Shown one piece after another: positions 17,167 through 25,191 of a stretch of DNA of 42,922 nt. The position numbers were made by a program, and so were the translations under genes. The stretch covers positions 1 to 42,922 of the forward strand of contig CALXBV010000045.1 in the NCBI GenBank assembly GCA_944386635.1, in the 5' to 3' direction. The notes below the pieces were generated by a model that was given only the letters and a program-made list of their open reading frames with translations, made no database searches and was not told the origin of the DNA. The DNA comes from an uncultured Clostridia bacterium (GTDB lineage: Bacteria; Bacillota; Clostridia; TANB77; CAG-465). The stretch's first letter is position 1; each line of letters starts with the position of its first letter.

Positions 17167-17935
17167 TCTTGATAATATATTATCTCAAAAAGCAAAAGAA
17201 AATGAATTTAAAATGGCTAAATTTGATAAAAGTAAAATTAATAATATGATTCTTATTGGAAAGAAGAAGAAAAAAATGATATTATATAGAAATTTGACAT
17301 TATCTTCATGTGCAGTTTTAGTTATTGTGTTTTTGGCTACATTTTATTTAGACACTTATACAAATACAATGGTAGAATCTAATATAAATGCTGTAGCGGA
17401 AAATAAAGAAAATAATGATACAACATTTTATATAAATTATGATACTGATGAGTTAAAGGATATATCAGATGTAGAAGTTTTAAAGGAGGATGCTCAGCAA
17501 ATTGTTATTGCTAAAGTTGATAAAATAGAAGGATGTACTAACTATAATCAGAATACAGGAAATTATACAAGGATTAATACTTTAGGAAATATTAAAATTT
17601 TGCAAGTCTTAAAGGGAGATATAGAAGTTAGTTCTATAGTACCTTTTATAAGAGGCGGTGGAACTATTTCATATTCTGAGTATCAAAAAGGAGTAATTTA
17701 TGGCGATAGAAATAAAATACAAGGAACATATGAGTATGTAACAGAAAGGAGAAAAGGAGATATTGAAATAGAAGAAGGTAAAACATATTTGATGTTTTTA
17801 TATTATGATAGTATTAATGAAAGATATGAAATAATGGCATATCAATATGGATTAAGAGAATATAATGCAGATACACAAATGGTACTTAACAATGATACGC
17901 ATACTATGCAAAGATTAAGTGAATTGGAATTATAA
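17159..17935 (+). CDS. Probable membrane-bound anti-sigma factor
   Basis: A 258-residue protein. The first 40 residues are cytoplasmic and could hold the sigma factor; a single membrane helix follows at about 46-66 (LTLSSCAVLVIVFLATFYL), then an outside domain of about 190 residues with a beta-rich pattern and 'EEGKTYLMFLYYD' near the end. The ATG at 17159 has AGGAAGTGAG upstream and overlaps the sigma stop; GTG 17150 is an alternative. The role is inferred from overlap with the ECF gene and topology, because no zinc (ZAS) motif is visible. A fragment homologous to its last 45 residues occurs at 19151-19285. Confidence 0.65.
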   Translation: MNNLDNILSQKAKENEFKMAKFDKSKINNMILIGKKKKKMILYRNLTLSSCAVLVIVFLATFYLDTYTNTMVESNINAVAENKENNDTTFYINYDTDELKDISDVEVLKEDAQQIVIAKVDKIEGCTNYNQNTGNYTRINTLGNIKILQVLKGDIEVSSIVPFIRGGGTISYSEYQKGVIYGDRNKIQGTYEYVTERRKGDIEIEEGKTYLMFLYYDSINERYEIMAYQYGLREYNADTQMVLNNDTHTMQRLSELEL

Positions 17936-18022
17936 AATTTTAATACATAAAGTTAATAATCTAAATTTTTATAGTTGAAAAATTATCATGTTAATGCTAT
18001 TCTATAAGTAGGAGGTTTATAT

Positions 18023-19021
18023 ATGGAAGAAAATAAATCAAATGAAACAGAACAGCAAAATGATAAAGAGAAATTATTACAAAACCAAAGAAATAGTAAA
18101 AATAAAAGAAGACCAAGTATATTAATTTCAATAATTTTAGTGATTTTTGGTGCTTTAATTGGTAGTGGAATATTTTTTTTATGTTTTAAAGACAAAATAT
18201 TAACAAGCAACTTAGATAATGTCAAATTTGAAGAGATGGTTGAACCGGAGCAAAATAATGAAGAAAACAATAATGTACAAGAACAAGTAAAAGTACCAGA
18301 AATAGATTTGAATATAAATGGTGATTTTATTAAAAGTCTATATAAAAAGGTACCTGTTAATTATTTAGTACAGGCAATTTATGATGATAATTTAACTGCA
18401 CAGGTAGATTTAACTCAAAAGGAAAAAATGCTATTTGTTCTTGATAATATGCGAGAAAATAAAGAGTATGAAGAGATGGATTTTGAAGACGTTTTTGAAA
18501 AATCGAGTATGACATATGATATAAGTAAAGTACAAAAATATACTATTGCAGATGTTGAAAAAAATTATAAATCAGTATTCGGTAGTGATAGAGAAATAGA
18601 TAAGTTTAATTATTTAACTGTTGGGTATATATATGGATATGATGAACAAGATGATTGCTTTTATGGATATACTTATCCTGGTGGTGGCGGAAATAGCTTT
18701 GTATATCGAACAGTTTTGGATAGTGCAGAAAAAAATAATGATGGTACAGAAATATATTTATATGATTATTATATAAAAGCTAAAGAAAATTATACTGAAA
18801 ATAGTAATAGAAAATATGAAATATATACTTATTCAACATCTGGTAGTAGTATTGGCACAGAAGAGGATAGACCATATTCATATGATTACTATATATATGA
18901 TAATGTCTTTAATAAGTATAAAGGAAATGGTTTAGTTAAATTTAAACATACTTTTAAATTAGATGATACTGGAAATTATTATTGGTATTCGTGTATGCCT
19001 GTTATTGAAAGTAATTATTAA
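18023..19021 (+). CDS. Membrane-anchored protein of unknown function
   Basis: A 332-residue protein. A charged, disordered N-terminus (residues 1-35, Glu/Asn/Gln-rich) precedes one membrane helix at about 37-56 (SILISIILVIFGALIGSGIFFL), and the rest is outside. The external part is rich in Tyr and Asp ('YTYPGGGGNSFVYRTVLD'), with a low-complexity linker after the membrane. It follows the sigma/anti-sigma pair by about 90 bases in the same direction with its own GGAGG, so it may be a regulon member. I do not recognise the family. Confidence 0.65.
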   Translation: MEENKSNETEQQNDKEKLLQNQRNSKNKRRPSILISIILVIFGALIGSGIFFLCFKDKILTSNLDNVKFEEMVEPEQNNEENNNVQEQVKVPEIDLNINGDFIKSLYKKVPVNYLVQAIYDDNLTAQVDLTQKEKMLFVLDNMRENKEYEEMDFEDVFEKSSMTYDISKVQKYTIADVEKNYKSVFGSDREIDKFNYLTVGYIYGYDEQDDCFYGYTYPGGGGNSFVYRTVLDSAEKNNDGTEIYLYDYYIKAKENYTENSNRKYEIYTYSTSGSSIGTEEDRPYSYDYYIYDNVFNKYKGNGLVKFKHTFKLDDTGNYYWYSCMPVIESNY

Positions 19022-19050
19022 TAGTAATAAAAATAAAAAATAATTTTAGA

Positions 19051-19084
19051 AAAAAACTGAGCATAGTAACGTTCAGTTTTTTTG
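19051..19084 (+). terminator. Terminator after the 18023 gene
   Basis: AAAAAACTGA pairs with TCAGTTTTTT across a 12-base loop. The T-run is part of the stem and continues past it. Confidence 0.75.
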
Positions 19085-19150
19085 TTTTCTAAATTTAATT
19101 TGTATTTAGTATTAAGACTAAAATTTATATTATAGTGATAATAAAATCTT

Positions 19151-19285
19151 ATGTTTTTATATTATGACGATATTAATGAACGATATGAAATAATGGCATA
19201 TCAATATGGATTAAGAGAATATAATTTAGATACACAAATAGTAATTAACAATGATACACATCAAATGCAAAAATTAAGTGATTAG
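19151..19285 (+). pseudogene. Fragment duplicated from the anti-sigma-like gene
   Basis: Bases 19151-19285 encode MFLYYDDINERYEIMAYQYG... down to a TAG, and this matches the last 45 residues of the 17159-17935 protein with only a few changes. Upstream of it there is no matching sequence, no SD and no long frame. It is the 3' remnant of a second copy left by partial duplication or by deletion of a tandem paralogue. The rest of the 19085-19435 interval shows nothing more than an A/T-rich promoter-like stretch. Confidence 0.8.
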
Positions 19286-19435
19286 GGTTGTAACTATATG
19301 TTTCAAAGTTAAAATATAATTGCATAAATATTACGAATATATTAATAGAATTGATAAAGTTAAATATAAAATATGAAAAGCATTGTGTTTTAAAATATTA
19401 ATATTATATAATATAAGTGGATGAGGTGGATATAT

Positions 19436-20089
19436 ATGAAAAGTAAGATAACATTAATAATTTTACTGGTATTGGTATTAATTATTGTATTAGTTGGTTT
19501 ATCAATTTTTTTAGGATATAGCTACTTAAAAGAAAAAGAAAATGTAACAACATTAACATCAGAAGTTGAAACTTTAAAAGAAAGCTATGACCAAAAAGAT
19601 GAGGAAAATGAGTCATCACAGGTTATAGAGCAAGTTGTCGAAAAAGAGGTTGAAAAACTTGCAATACCTAAATTTGATGCAAATAAAGTAGAGAGTAATG
19701 CTAGTTCTGTACAAGAGCAAGGTATGTTACTTCAAATTGGAGAAGCAGTAGTATCTTTAGGAGATAGAAGTACACTAGGTAATAAATCTAGACAAGTATT
19801 TGTATATAGGGATAATAACTATGTCTTTGGAGAAAATGGTGGGCCAAATATTATAGATGCAATATTTGCTACTTGTGATGATGGCTCTTCGTATTATTAT
19901 GCTGTTTTATTGGAAGATGGAACAGTTTATTATGCAAAAGATGAGGTAAATTTTGAATTTAAAAAAGTTGACATAGAAAATGCTGTAAGAATATTACCAT
20001 TAAGAATAAAAGATGAAAATGGGCGTATTTTAGGAAGATTAGGTGTAATTACAGATGATGGTGTAACTCATGTAATTGAATTTGATTAA
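19436..20089 (+). CDS. Membrane-anchored protein of unknown function
   Basis: A 217-residue protein. A membrane helix at about residues 4-29 (ITLIILLVLVLIIVLVGLSIFLG) is followed by a short coiled coil (TLTSEVETLKESYDQKDEENE, QVVEKEVEKL) and an external domain of about 130 residues ('GRILGRLGVITDDGVTHVIEFD' at the end). ATG 19436 is chosen because GAGGTGG lies 5-6 bases upstream; ATG 19421 would overlap that site. It has the same layout as the other membrane proteins of this cluster but no sequence similarity that I can see. Function unknown. Confidence 0.65.
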   Translation: MKSKITLIILLVLVLIIVLVGLSIFLGYSYLKEKENVTTLTSEVETLKESYDQKDEENESSQVIEQVVEKEVEKLAIPKFDANKVESNASSVQEQGMLLQIGEAVVSLGDRSTLGNKSRQVFVYRDNNYVFGENGGPNIIDAIFATCDDGSSYYYAVLLEDGTVYYAKDEVNFEFKKVDIENAVRILPLRIKDENGRILGRLGVITDDGVTHVIEFD

Positions 20090-20097
20090 AATTAAAT

Positions 20098-20136
20098 AAA
20101 AAACTGAGCATATTTTTATATGCTCAGTTTTACTAT
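20098..20136. terminator. Bidirectional terminator
   Basis: A 12-bp stem (AAACTGAGCATA / TATGCTCAGTTT) lies between convergent genes, with A-rich sequence on the left and T-rich on the right, so it works for both strands. Confidence 0.85.
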
Positions 20137-22151
20137 TTTCTAAACTTTAATTTATCTTTAAGAGTAAAATTAAAATCAATATTGCAAAGTCTTTTTGCAG
20201 CATCTAAGTTTAAAGATACTTTGTTTCCAGAATATTTAGGATCAAATTCTAATCCACCTGGAATCTCATTGCTTAAATAAGTGGCTTTATTGTGATCAGG
20301 GGCTGTATAAATTAATCTGTTTTCTTTAATATTAATTTCAAAATTGTTCCTTTCAAGTTTCCATGCTGTTTTTAATTTTTGTATAAGATTTTGACAAGTA
20401 ATCTTAGAAGAATAGTAATCTCCGTCTCTTGTAGCTACTTCTGCATAGTCTGGTATATATCCTAGATATTCTTTAAAGATATCTCTTATAACTTTAGATG
20501 ATTCAAAGAATATATCCGGGTTATATTCATTATCAGTTTTGATTTTTTCTACCATTTGATTAACAATAGGAAACATTCTTTTTAAATATTCATTATAGAA
20601 ATCATTTGTTATTTTAGATATTCCAGTACGAATAATTTTAGTATTATTATTGGCAAGTATTCTATCTATGCTTATATTTATCGGACAACTAAATACTCTT
20701 TTAACTAGTTCTTGTTTTACACATTTTATATCATTAGATGTCATTAATATTGCTGGATAGGTTAAGTTCATATTTTGTATTTCTAACTCGTCATATTTTA
20801 TTAATTCTTCACCATGTTCCTTGAATTTTGACTGTGGTACTTCATCAAATATTATTGGTATTCCATGAATTAAATCTTTAAGCGCAAAAATTTCAGTTTT
20901 TTTAAAATTGTTTCCGTTTTTTATAGGAATATCTTTACCACTAAGCATTTTTGAAAGCATTTTAGCAAACATTGTTTTTCCACCATTACTAGCTCCATAA
21001 CAAACAGCATATATAGGAAAGTTTACAAGACTTCCACCATTAGTAAATTCATGATATCTTAAATATGCAAAAAAAGGAGAAGCAAAGAACCAGTTAGCTA
21101 GTAAAAAATAATTTCTTTTTGCATTTTTTACATCACCAGCAGCTATAGAGTCAAAATTATTAAAAAATGTATCAAAAAATTTTAATGTGTTGGTAATATT
21201 TTCTGAATTGATATTATTTAAATCTAATTGTTTATCATTTAAAAAGGCTGTATTATTATCATAATTTAAATTTAATTGTGGATATACTAGTCTTTTTTCT
21301 TTTTCATCATTATATAGTTTTTTTATATCTAATTTTATCTTATTATTATTTTCTGGTTTTAATATGAATTTGGATTTATTTAAGGTAGATGGCATTACTG
21401 ATTTATATTTCCTAGCCAAATTTCTAACGTCGGTAGTAAAAGCAATATCATTGCTTTTGTTATTATTAATTGTTATTTGTTTCTCATTTAGTAATAATGA
21501 TGGGATAATATCATTAATTGGAATATTTCTTTTCATATTAGATATTTCTGCTTTAGTTAGAGCTGTATCGCAAGAAAATTTGAAAATATTAAAATTATTA
21601 AAATAGTAGTTAAAAGCCTTATCATCATTATTAAATACAACAAATTGTTCACGCTGAATACCATTAAAAGCAATATAGGATAGATTAGCTGATCCTATAA
21701 TCACTCTACTGTCATTTGTTGATGAGTTTTTAAGAATATAAATTTTCTCATGTGATTTAGTAGAACGAGAAATATAAAAAGTTAAAGAATCGTCAGAAAT
21801 TAAAGAAATAATCTTTTCTTTAGATTTATTTGAAGATATAGTTTTTATGATTCCTTCTTTTATCTTGCTTTGAAATGCACAAATATATTCCAAACTACTA
21901 TCTAATACAGTACTGTTACCAAATATAATTTCACATTTTTTAAATTTTTCTGCTATTACTGGGATAAAACTAATACTTGATGAATAAGTAATTGCATAAA
22001 GTTCATCATATCCATTAAATAGTAAATTATAATTTGTTTCTTCGCTATCAACAAATTTAGCATTTGTAACTTGAATAGTATTTTTATCATTTAGTGTTTC
22101 GTTTTTTTCTACTTCTTCTTTTGTATTAAACATATTTACTTGCTCATTCAT
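20133..22151 (-). CDS. PLD-family nuclease fused to a P-loop (SF3/AAA-like) ATPase
   Basis: A 672-residue soluble protein. Residues about 45-190 form a phospholipase-D-like nuclease module with one HxK motif (His134-Glu-Lys136, SHEKIYIL) and GSANLS at 153-158, as in PLD-type restriction nucleases; two chains would be needed for one active site. Residues about 340-510 are a P-loop ATPase with Walker A GASNGGKT (386-393), Walker B IIFDE (433-437), a TSN sensor (471-473) and a likely arginine finger Arg485. The spacing resembles superfamily 3 helicases of phages and plasmids. A winged-helix-like C-terminal part follows. ATG 22151 has GAAAGGAG upstream; the longer frame to 22205 lacks one. It stands alone with its own promoter. 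I know no family with this order. Confidence 0.78.
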   Translation of the reverse strand: MNEQVNMFNTKEEVEKNETLNDKNTIQVTNAKFVDSEETNYNLLFNGYDELYAITYSSSISFIPVIAEKFKKCEIIFGNSTVLDSSLEYICAFQSKIKEGIIKTISSNKSKEKIISLISDDSLTFYISRSTKSHEKIYILKNSSTNDSRVIIGSANLSYIAFNGIQREQFVVFNNDDKAFNYYFNNFNIFKFSCDTALTKAEISNMKRNIPINDIIPSLLLNEKQITINNNKSNDIAFTTDVRNLARKYKSVMPSTLNKSKFILKPENNNKIKLDIKKLYNDEKEKRLVYPQLNLNYDNNTAFLNDKQLDLNNINSENITNTLKFFDTFFNNFDSIAAGDVKNAKRNYFLLANWFFASPFFAYLRYHEFTNGGSLVNFPIYAVCYGASNGGKTMFAKMLSKMLSGKDIPIKNGNNFKKTEIFALKDLIHGIPIIFDEVPQSKFKEHGEELIKYDELEIQNMNLTYPAILMTSNDIKCVKQELVKRVFSCPINISIDRILANNNTKIIRTGISKITNDFYNEYLKRMFPIVNQMVEKIKTDNEYNPDIFFESSKVIRDIFKEYLGYIPDYAEVATRDGDYYSSKITCQNLIQKLKTAWKLERNNFEINIKENRLIYTAPDHNKATYLSNEIPGGLEFDPKYSGNKVSLNLDAAKRLCNIDFNFTLKDKLKFRK

Positions 22152-22185
22152 TTTATTTTCTCCTTTCGCATATTTTAATATTTGC

Positions 22186-22214
22186 ATTATACCATTATAT
22201 TGCAAAAATGTAAA
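22186..22214 (-). promoter_or_regulatory. Promoter of the PLD-ATPase gene
   Basis: On the minus strand, TTTACA (22209-22214) and TATAAT (22186-22191) are separated by 17 bases, about 35 bases before the ATG at 22151. Confidence 0.75.
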
Positions 22215-22320
22215 TAAATTATGTAATATTAAACTTATAATGTTGCCAAAATTCCTGACTCATAACTTAAATGCTTAAAAATATAAAATAAAGTAAAGTT
22301 ATTATATCTAGAATATATAA

Positions 22321-22350
22321 AAAAGCTCTGATTTTAATCAGAGCTTTTTC
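22321..22350. terminator. Terminator of the deformylase gene
   Basis: AAAAGCTCTGATT pairs with AATCAGAGCTTTT, and the stem includes the stop codon of the deformylase frame. A/T tracts on both sides allow bidirectional use. Confidence 0.8.
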
Positions 22351-22885
22351 TTAGATTATATTTTTTAATCATTTCTTTAGTTGAAAAATCTTTTTCAACT
22401 CTATTTAAGAATACAATTCCATCTAAGTGATCACATTCATGTTGTATAAGTCTTGCAAAGAAGCCATTAACTTTTCTTTTTAAAAGTGTACCTTTTTCAT
22501 TATAATAGTTTATTTCTATATTTTTATATCTTTTAACTTTTCCTACAATTTCAGGTACACTTGCACAAGCTTCAAATTGTTCATCAATTTCTTCATCTAA
22601 ATTTTTCCAAATTGGATTAATCATTATAGTTAAAGGTATATCTTGTGCATCATTATATGTTATTTTTTCTTTCTTAGCATTTATAACAATTACACGTAAA
22701 GCATAGCCTAATTGTGGAGCTGCTAATCCGTAAGTATTGGTGTTAAATAATAGCGTTTCTTTTAAGTCTTTGAATAGATCTTGATATTTTCCTGCTTTTA
22801 CATCATCAATATTTAATTTTTTACATTTCTTCTTTAATATTGGATCACCAACTAAACGGATTGATAATATTTTTCCTCTATTCAT
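22334..22885 (-). CDS. def: Peptide deformylase, divergent
   Basis: A 183-residue protein with the three deformylase motifs. Motif 1 is YGLAAPQLG (52-60; the first Gly of GxGLAAPQ is lost), motif 2 is EACASVP (106-111, usually EGCLSVP; Cys108 is the metal ligand), and motif 3 is HECDH (149-153, HExxH). The enzyme removes the formyl group from the initiator methionine of nascent proteins. All metal ligands and the catalytic Glu are kept, so it is probably active despite the changes in motif 2. AAGGAGG precedes the ATG. It has a near-consensus promoter of its own. It may be a second, accessory deformylase. Confidence 0.88.
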   Translation of the reverse strand: MNRGKILSIRLVGDPILKKKCKKLNIDDVKAGKYQDLFKDLKETLLFNTNTYGLAAPQLGYALRVIVINAKKEKITYNDAQDIPLTIMINPIWKNLDEEIDEQFEACASVPEIVGKVKRYKNIEINYYNEKGTLLKRKVNGFFARLIQHECDHLDGIVFLNRVEKDFSTKEMIKKYNLRKSSD

Positions 22886-23309
22886 TTTTAATACCTCCTT
22901 AAATTTTTTTAGAGTATAATAAATTTAGTGCTGCCTTATTATACTTGTTTTTATTTAATTAGTCAATATTTTTGATATATTTTTTTACTTATAACTATAA
23001 AAGTCAGAAGCAAATTTAAGTTATTTATATATGTTGATTTATAAAATATTTTAAAATAAAGTAAAAATACTGATATTTTAATACAAATATAAGTTTTTGC
23101 AGCATAGTTATAAAAAATTATAATTTTTGAAAGTAACTTAAATTTTAATTTTTAGCAATGTATAAGAAAAATATTAATATTTATTTTTTTATGAATTTAT
23201 GATAATATATTTTTAACAAAATTAAGTGATGCTTTATTGAAAGCAAATTAGAATTTAAGAAGAAAATCGGTATTTAAAAAATTATAATTATGTAAGAAAG
23301 TGAGTATAT
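22886..23309. other. Divergent intergenic region (deformylase / polyamine operon)
   Basis: Very A/T-rich. It contains the deformylase promoter (separate entry) and, on the plus strand, a short GCTTTATTGAAAGC hairpin at about 23232 in the probable leader of the 23310 gene. A TATGATAATAT at about 23199 could be a -10. I see no riboswitch or gene. Confidence 0.5.
22938..22966 (-). promoter_or_regulatory. Promoter of the deformylase gene
   Basis: TTGACT (minus strand, 22961-22966) and TATAAT (22938-22943) with exactly 17 bases between them. Confidence 0.82.
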
Positions 23310-24515
23310 ATGAAGTTAATTAAAATTCCCGAAGATAAATATTATGAATATAAAATTCAAGCAATGTTTGATTGTTATAAGTGGGATCCACAGTTTTGTG
23401 ATACTAATACTTTATCAAGATATGTATTGATATTAACTAAAAAGGAAAATGAAGAAATAATAAAGTTGACAGAAAGTTTAGATAGAGAGACTAGATTAGC
23501 AGAAGAATATTTAAATAAAAATATAAATGTTGCCAAAAAACTAGCGCTTCCTAGAAAGATTTTAGAACAAATACCTAATATGCAAAGTTATGATAAAAGT
23601 CAAAATATTAGGCTTATGAGATATGATTTTCATCCAAGTACAGATAATAACTGGGTTGTAACTGAAGTAAATAGTGATTGTCCTGGAGGTTTTGCAGAAA
23701 GTTCACTTTTACCAAATATAGCACGTAAAATAATTGACATGACTGAGTTAGAGTATAATTCATTTGGAGAAAAAATGGTAGAAGCTATAAACAAAAAATT
23801 AAACAAAAAAGGTACAATTATGATGGTACATTGTACTTGTTTTAGTGATGATAGGCAAGTTATGCAATATATGGGAGATAGACTTGAAAAAGAAGGATAT
23901 AAGATTATTTATGGTGCGGCAGATCATATTAAATTTAAAGAAAATAAAGCTTATTGTATTTTAGATAACAATCAAATGAGTATAGATTTAATTTTTAGAT
24001 TTACCCCATTGGAATGGCTTATTCAAATGAAACCACGTAGATGGGATGGATATTTCAGTAGCATAACTAAATCTTGTAATCATCCTATTAGTATATATGC
24101 TCAAAGTAAAAGGTTTCCGTTTGTTTGGAAAGACTTGGAGAAAGCAGGTATTAGTATGAAAACGTGGAAAAAATTACTACCAGAGACTTTTGAAGTAAAA
24201 AATTTTAGCTTAGATGAAGGATTTATATATAAACCAGTTTATGGTAGAGTAGGAGAAAAAATTTCAATTAAAGAAGCATGTAAAGAAGATGAATATGAAA
24301 AAATTTTAAAAGATGTAAAAAAACATCCAAAACAATATTTGTTACAAAAGAAATTTCAAAGCAAGCCACTAATAGGTGAAGATGGAAAAGAATATCACAT
24401 TTGTCTTGGATCATATACTATAGAAGGAGAGCATGCTGGGTATTATGCACGAATGAGTATATATCCAAGAATTGATTCTTATGCAGAAGATATTCCAGTT
24501 TTAATTGAAAAATAG
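23310..24515 (+). CDS. Glutathionylspermidine-synthase-family ATP-grasp ligase
   Basis: A 401-residue protein of the GSP synthase C-terminal family (PF03738 type). Diagnostic stretches are RYDFHPSTDNNWVVTEVNSD (104-123) with CPGG after it, and the ATP-grasp part near the end ('EGFIYKPVYGRVGEKISIKEA' and 'QKKFQSKPLIGEDGKEYHICLGSYTI'). Enzymes of this fold join a carboxylate to an amine with ATP; in the namesake reaction glutathione is coupled to spermidine. It lacks the amidase domain of E. coli Gsp. It begins a three-gene operon ending in a homospermidine-synthase-like gene, which suggests a polyamine as the amine substrate. GAAAGTGAG precedes the ATG. The YgiC/YjfC ligases of unknown substrate are the alternative assignment. 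Confidence 0.82.
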   Translation: MKLIKIPEDKYYEYKIQAMFDCYKWDPQFCDTNTLSRYVLILTKKENEEIIKLTESLDRETRLAEEYLNKNINVAKKLALPRKILEQIPNMQSYDKSQNIRLMRYDFHPSTDNNWVVTEVNSDCPGGFAESSLLPNIARKIIDMTELEYNSFGEKMVEAINKKLNKKGTIMMVHCTCFSDDRQVMQYMGDRLEKEGYKIIYGAADHIKFKENKAYCILDNNQMSIDLIFRFTPLEWLIQMKPRRWDGYFSSITKSCNHPISIYAQSKRFPFVWKDLEKAGISMKTWKKLLPETFEVKNFSLDEGFIYKPVYGRVGEKISIKEACKEDEYEKILKDVKKHPKQYLLQKKFQSKPLIGEDGKEYHICLGSYTIEGEHAGYYARMSIYPRIDSYAEDIPVLIEK

Positions 24516-24525
24516 AGGGAATAAA

Positions 24526-25188
24526 ATGAGTGGAAGAGAAGTATTTAAAATATATGCACCTGCTAGCGCAAAGTGGACAGACTGGGTACGACCAGTACTA
24601 TTTGTTGCAATTGACACTTATAATAGAAAGCCTATTGGCGATTGGCAGGATAGAAAAGTAATGTTTATAAAAGAATACCAACAAGATACAGCTATATTTA
24701 TTGATTTACCCGGTAAAGAGAGTATAGAACTGGGAATAAATTTAGGGTATTTTGGATATAGGCCAATTCCAGTCTTTAATGGAACTGATGAACAGCGAGG
24801 TTCACAAGCTACTACTAATACTTATTTAATAGAAAGTTGCTTAATAAATGGTAGTGAAAAACTAAAAAATATACAACTAAAAAGTGATGCAAATCCAGCT
24901 TTTTTACTAGATAGTTATCGAACTAATAGATATAGAACTAAAGAATCGATTTTCGATAATAGTTGGGATTTATATAAACAAGATGTTCCATCAGCCAAGT
25001 ATTTTAAGCAAAATGGTATAAATAAAATAATAATTGTTGGAGATACAATTCAAAGAGACATAAAAAAAATTTTGTTAAAATTTCAAGAAGAAGGAATTGA
25101 AATTTATATAACAGACGGATATGTATTTCCAAAAAAAGTCATATTAACAAAAACAATAAAAGAACGATTTGAAAGGGAAGAGATATAA
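24526..25188 (+). CDS. Unknown protein in the polyamine operon
   Basis: A 220-residue soluble protein that I do not recognise. The N-terminal half has a beta-rich pattern with 'PVLFVAIDTYNRKPIGDWQ' and 'TAIFIDLPGKESIELGINLGYFGYRPIPVFNGTDEQRGS'; the C-terminal half contains 'KIIIVGDTIQRDIKKILLKF'. No classical nucleotide loop or metal motif stands out. The ATG at 24526 has AGAGGGA upstream and lies 10 bases after the ligase stop; the homospermidine-synthase-like gene begins three bases after its stop. This tight packing makes a role in the same pathway likely. It could supply or modify the substrate of the ligase, but nothing in the sequence shows this. Confidence 0.7.
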   Translation: MSGREVFKIYAPASAKWTDWVRPVLFVAIDTYNRKPIGDWQDRKVMFIKEYQQDTAIFIDLPGKESIELGINLGYFGYRPIPVFNGTDEQRGSQATTNTYLIESCLINGSEKLKNIQLKSDANPAFLLDSYRTNRYRTKESIFDNSWDLYKQDVPSAKYFKQNGINKIIIVGDTIQRDIKKILLKFQEEGIEIYITDGYVFPKKVILTKTIKERFEREEI

Positions 25189-25191
25189 AAT

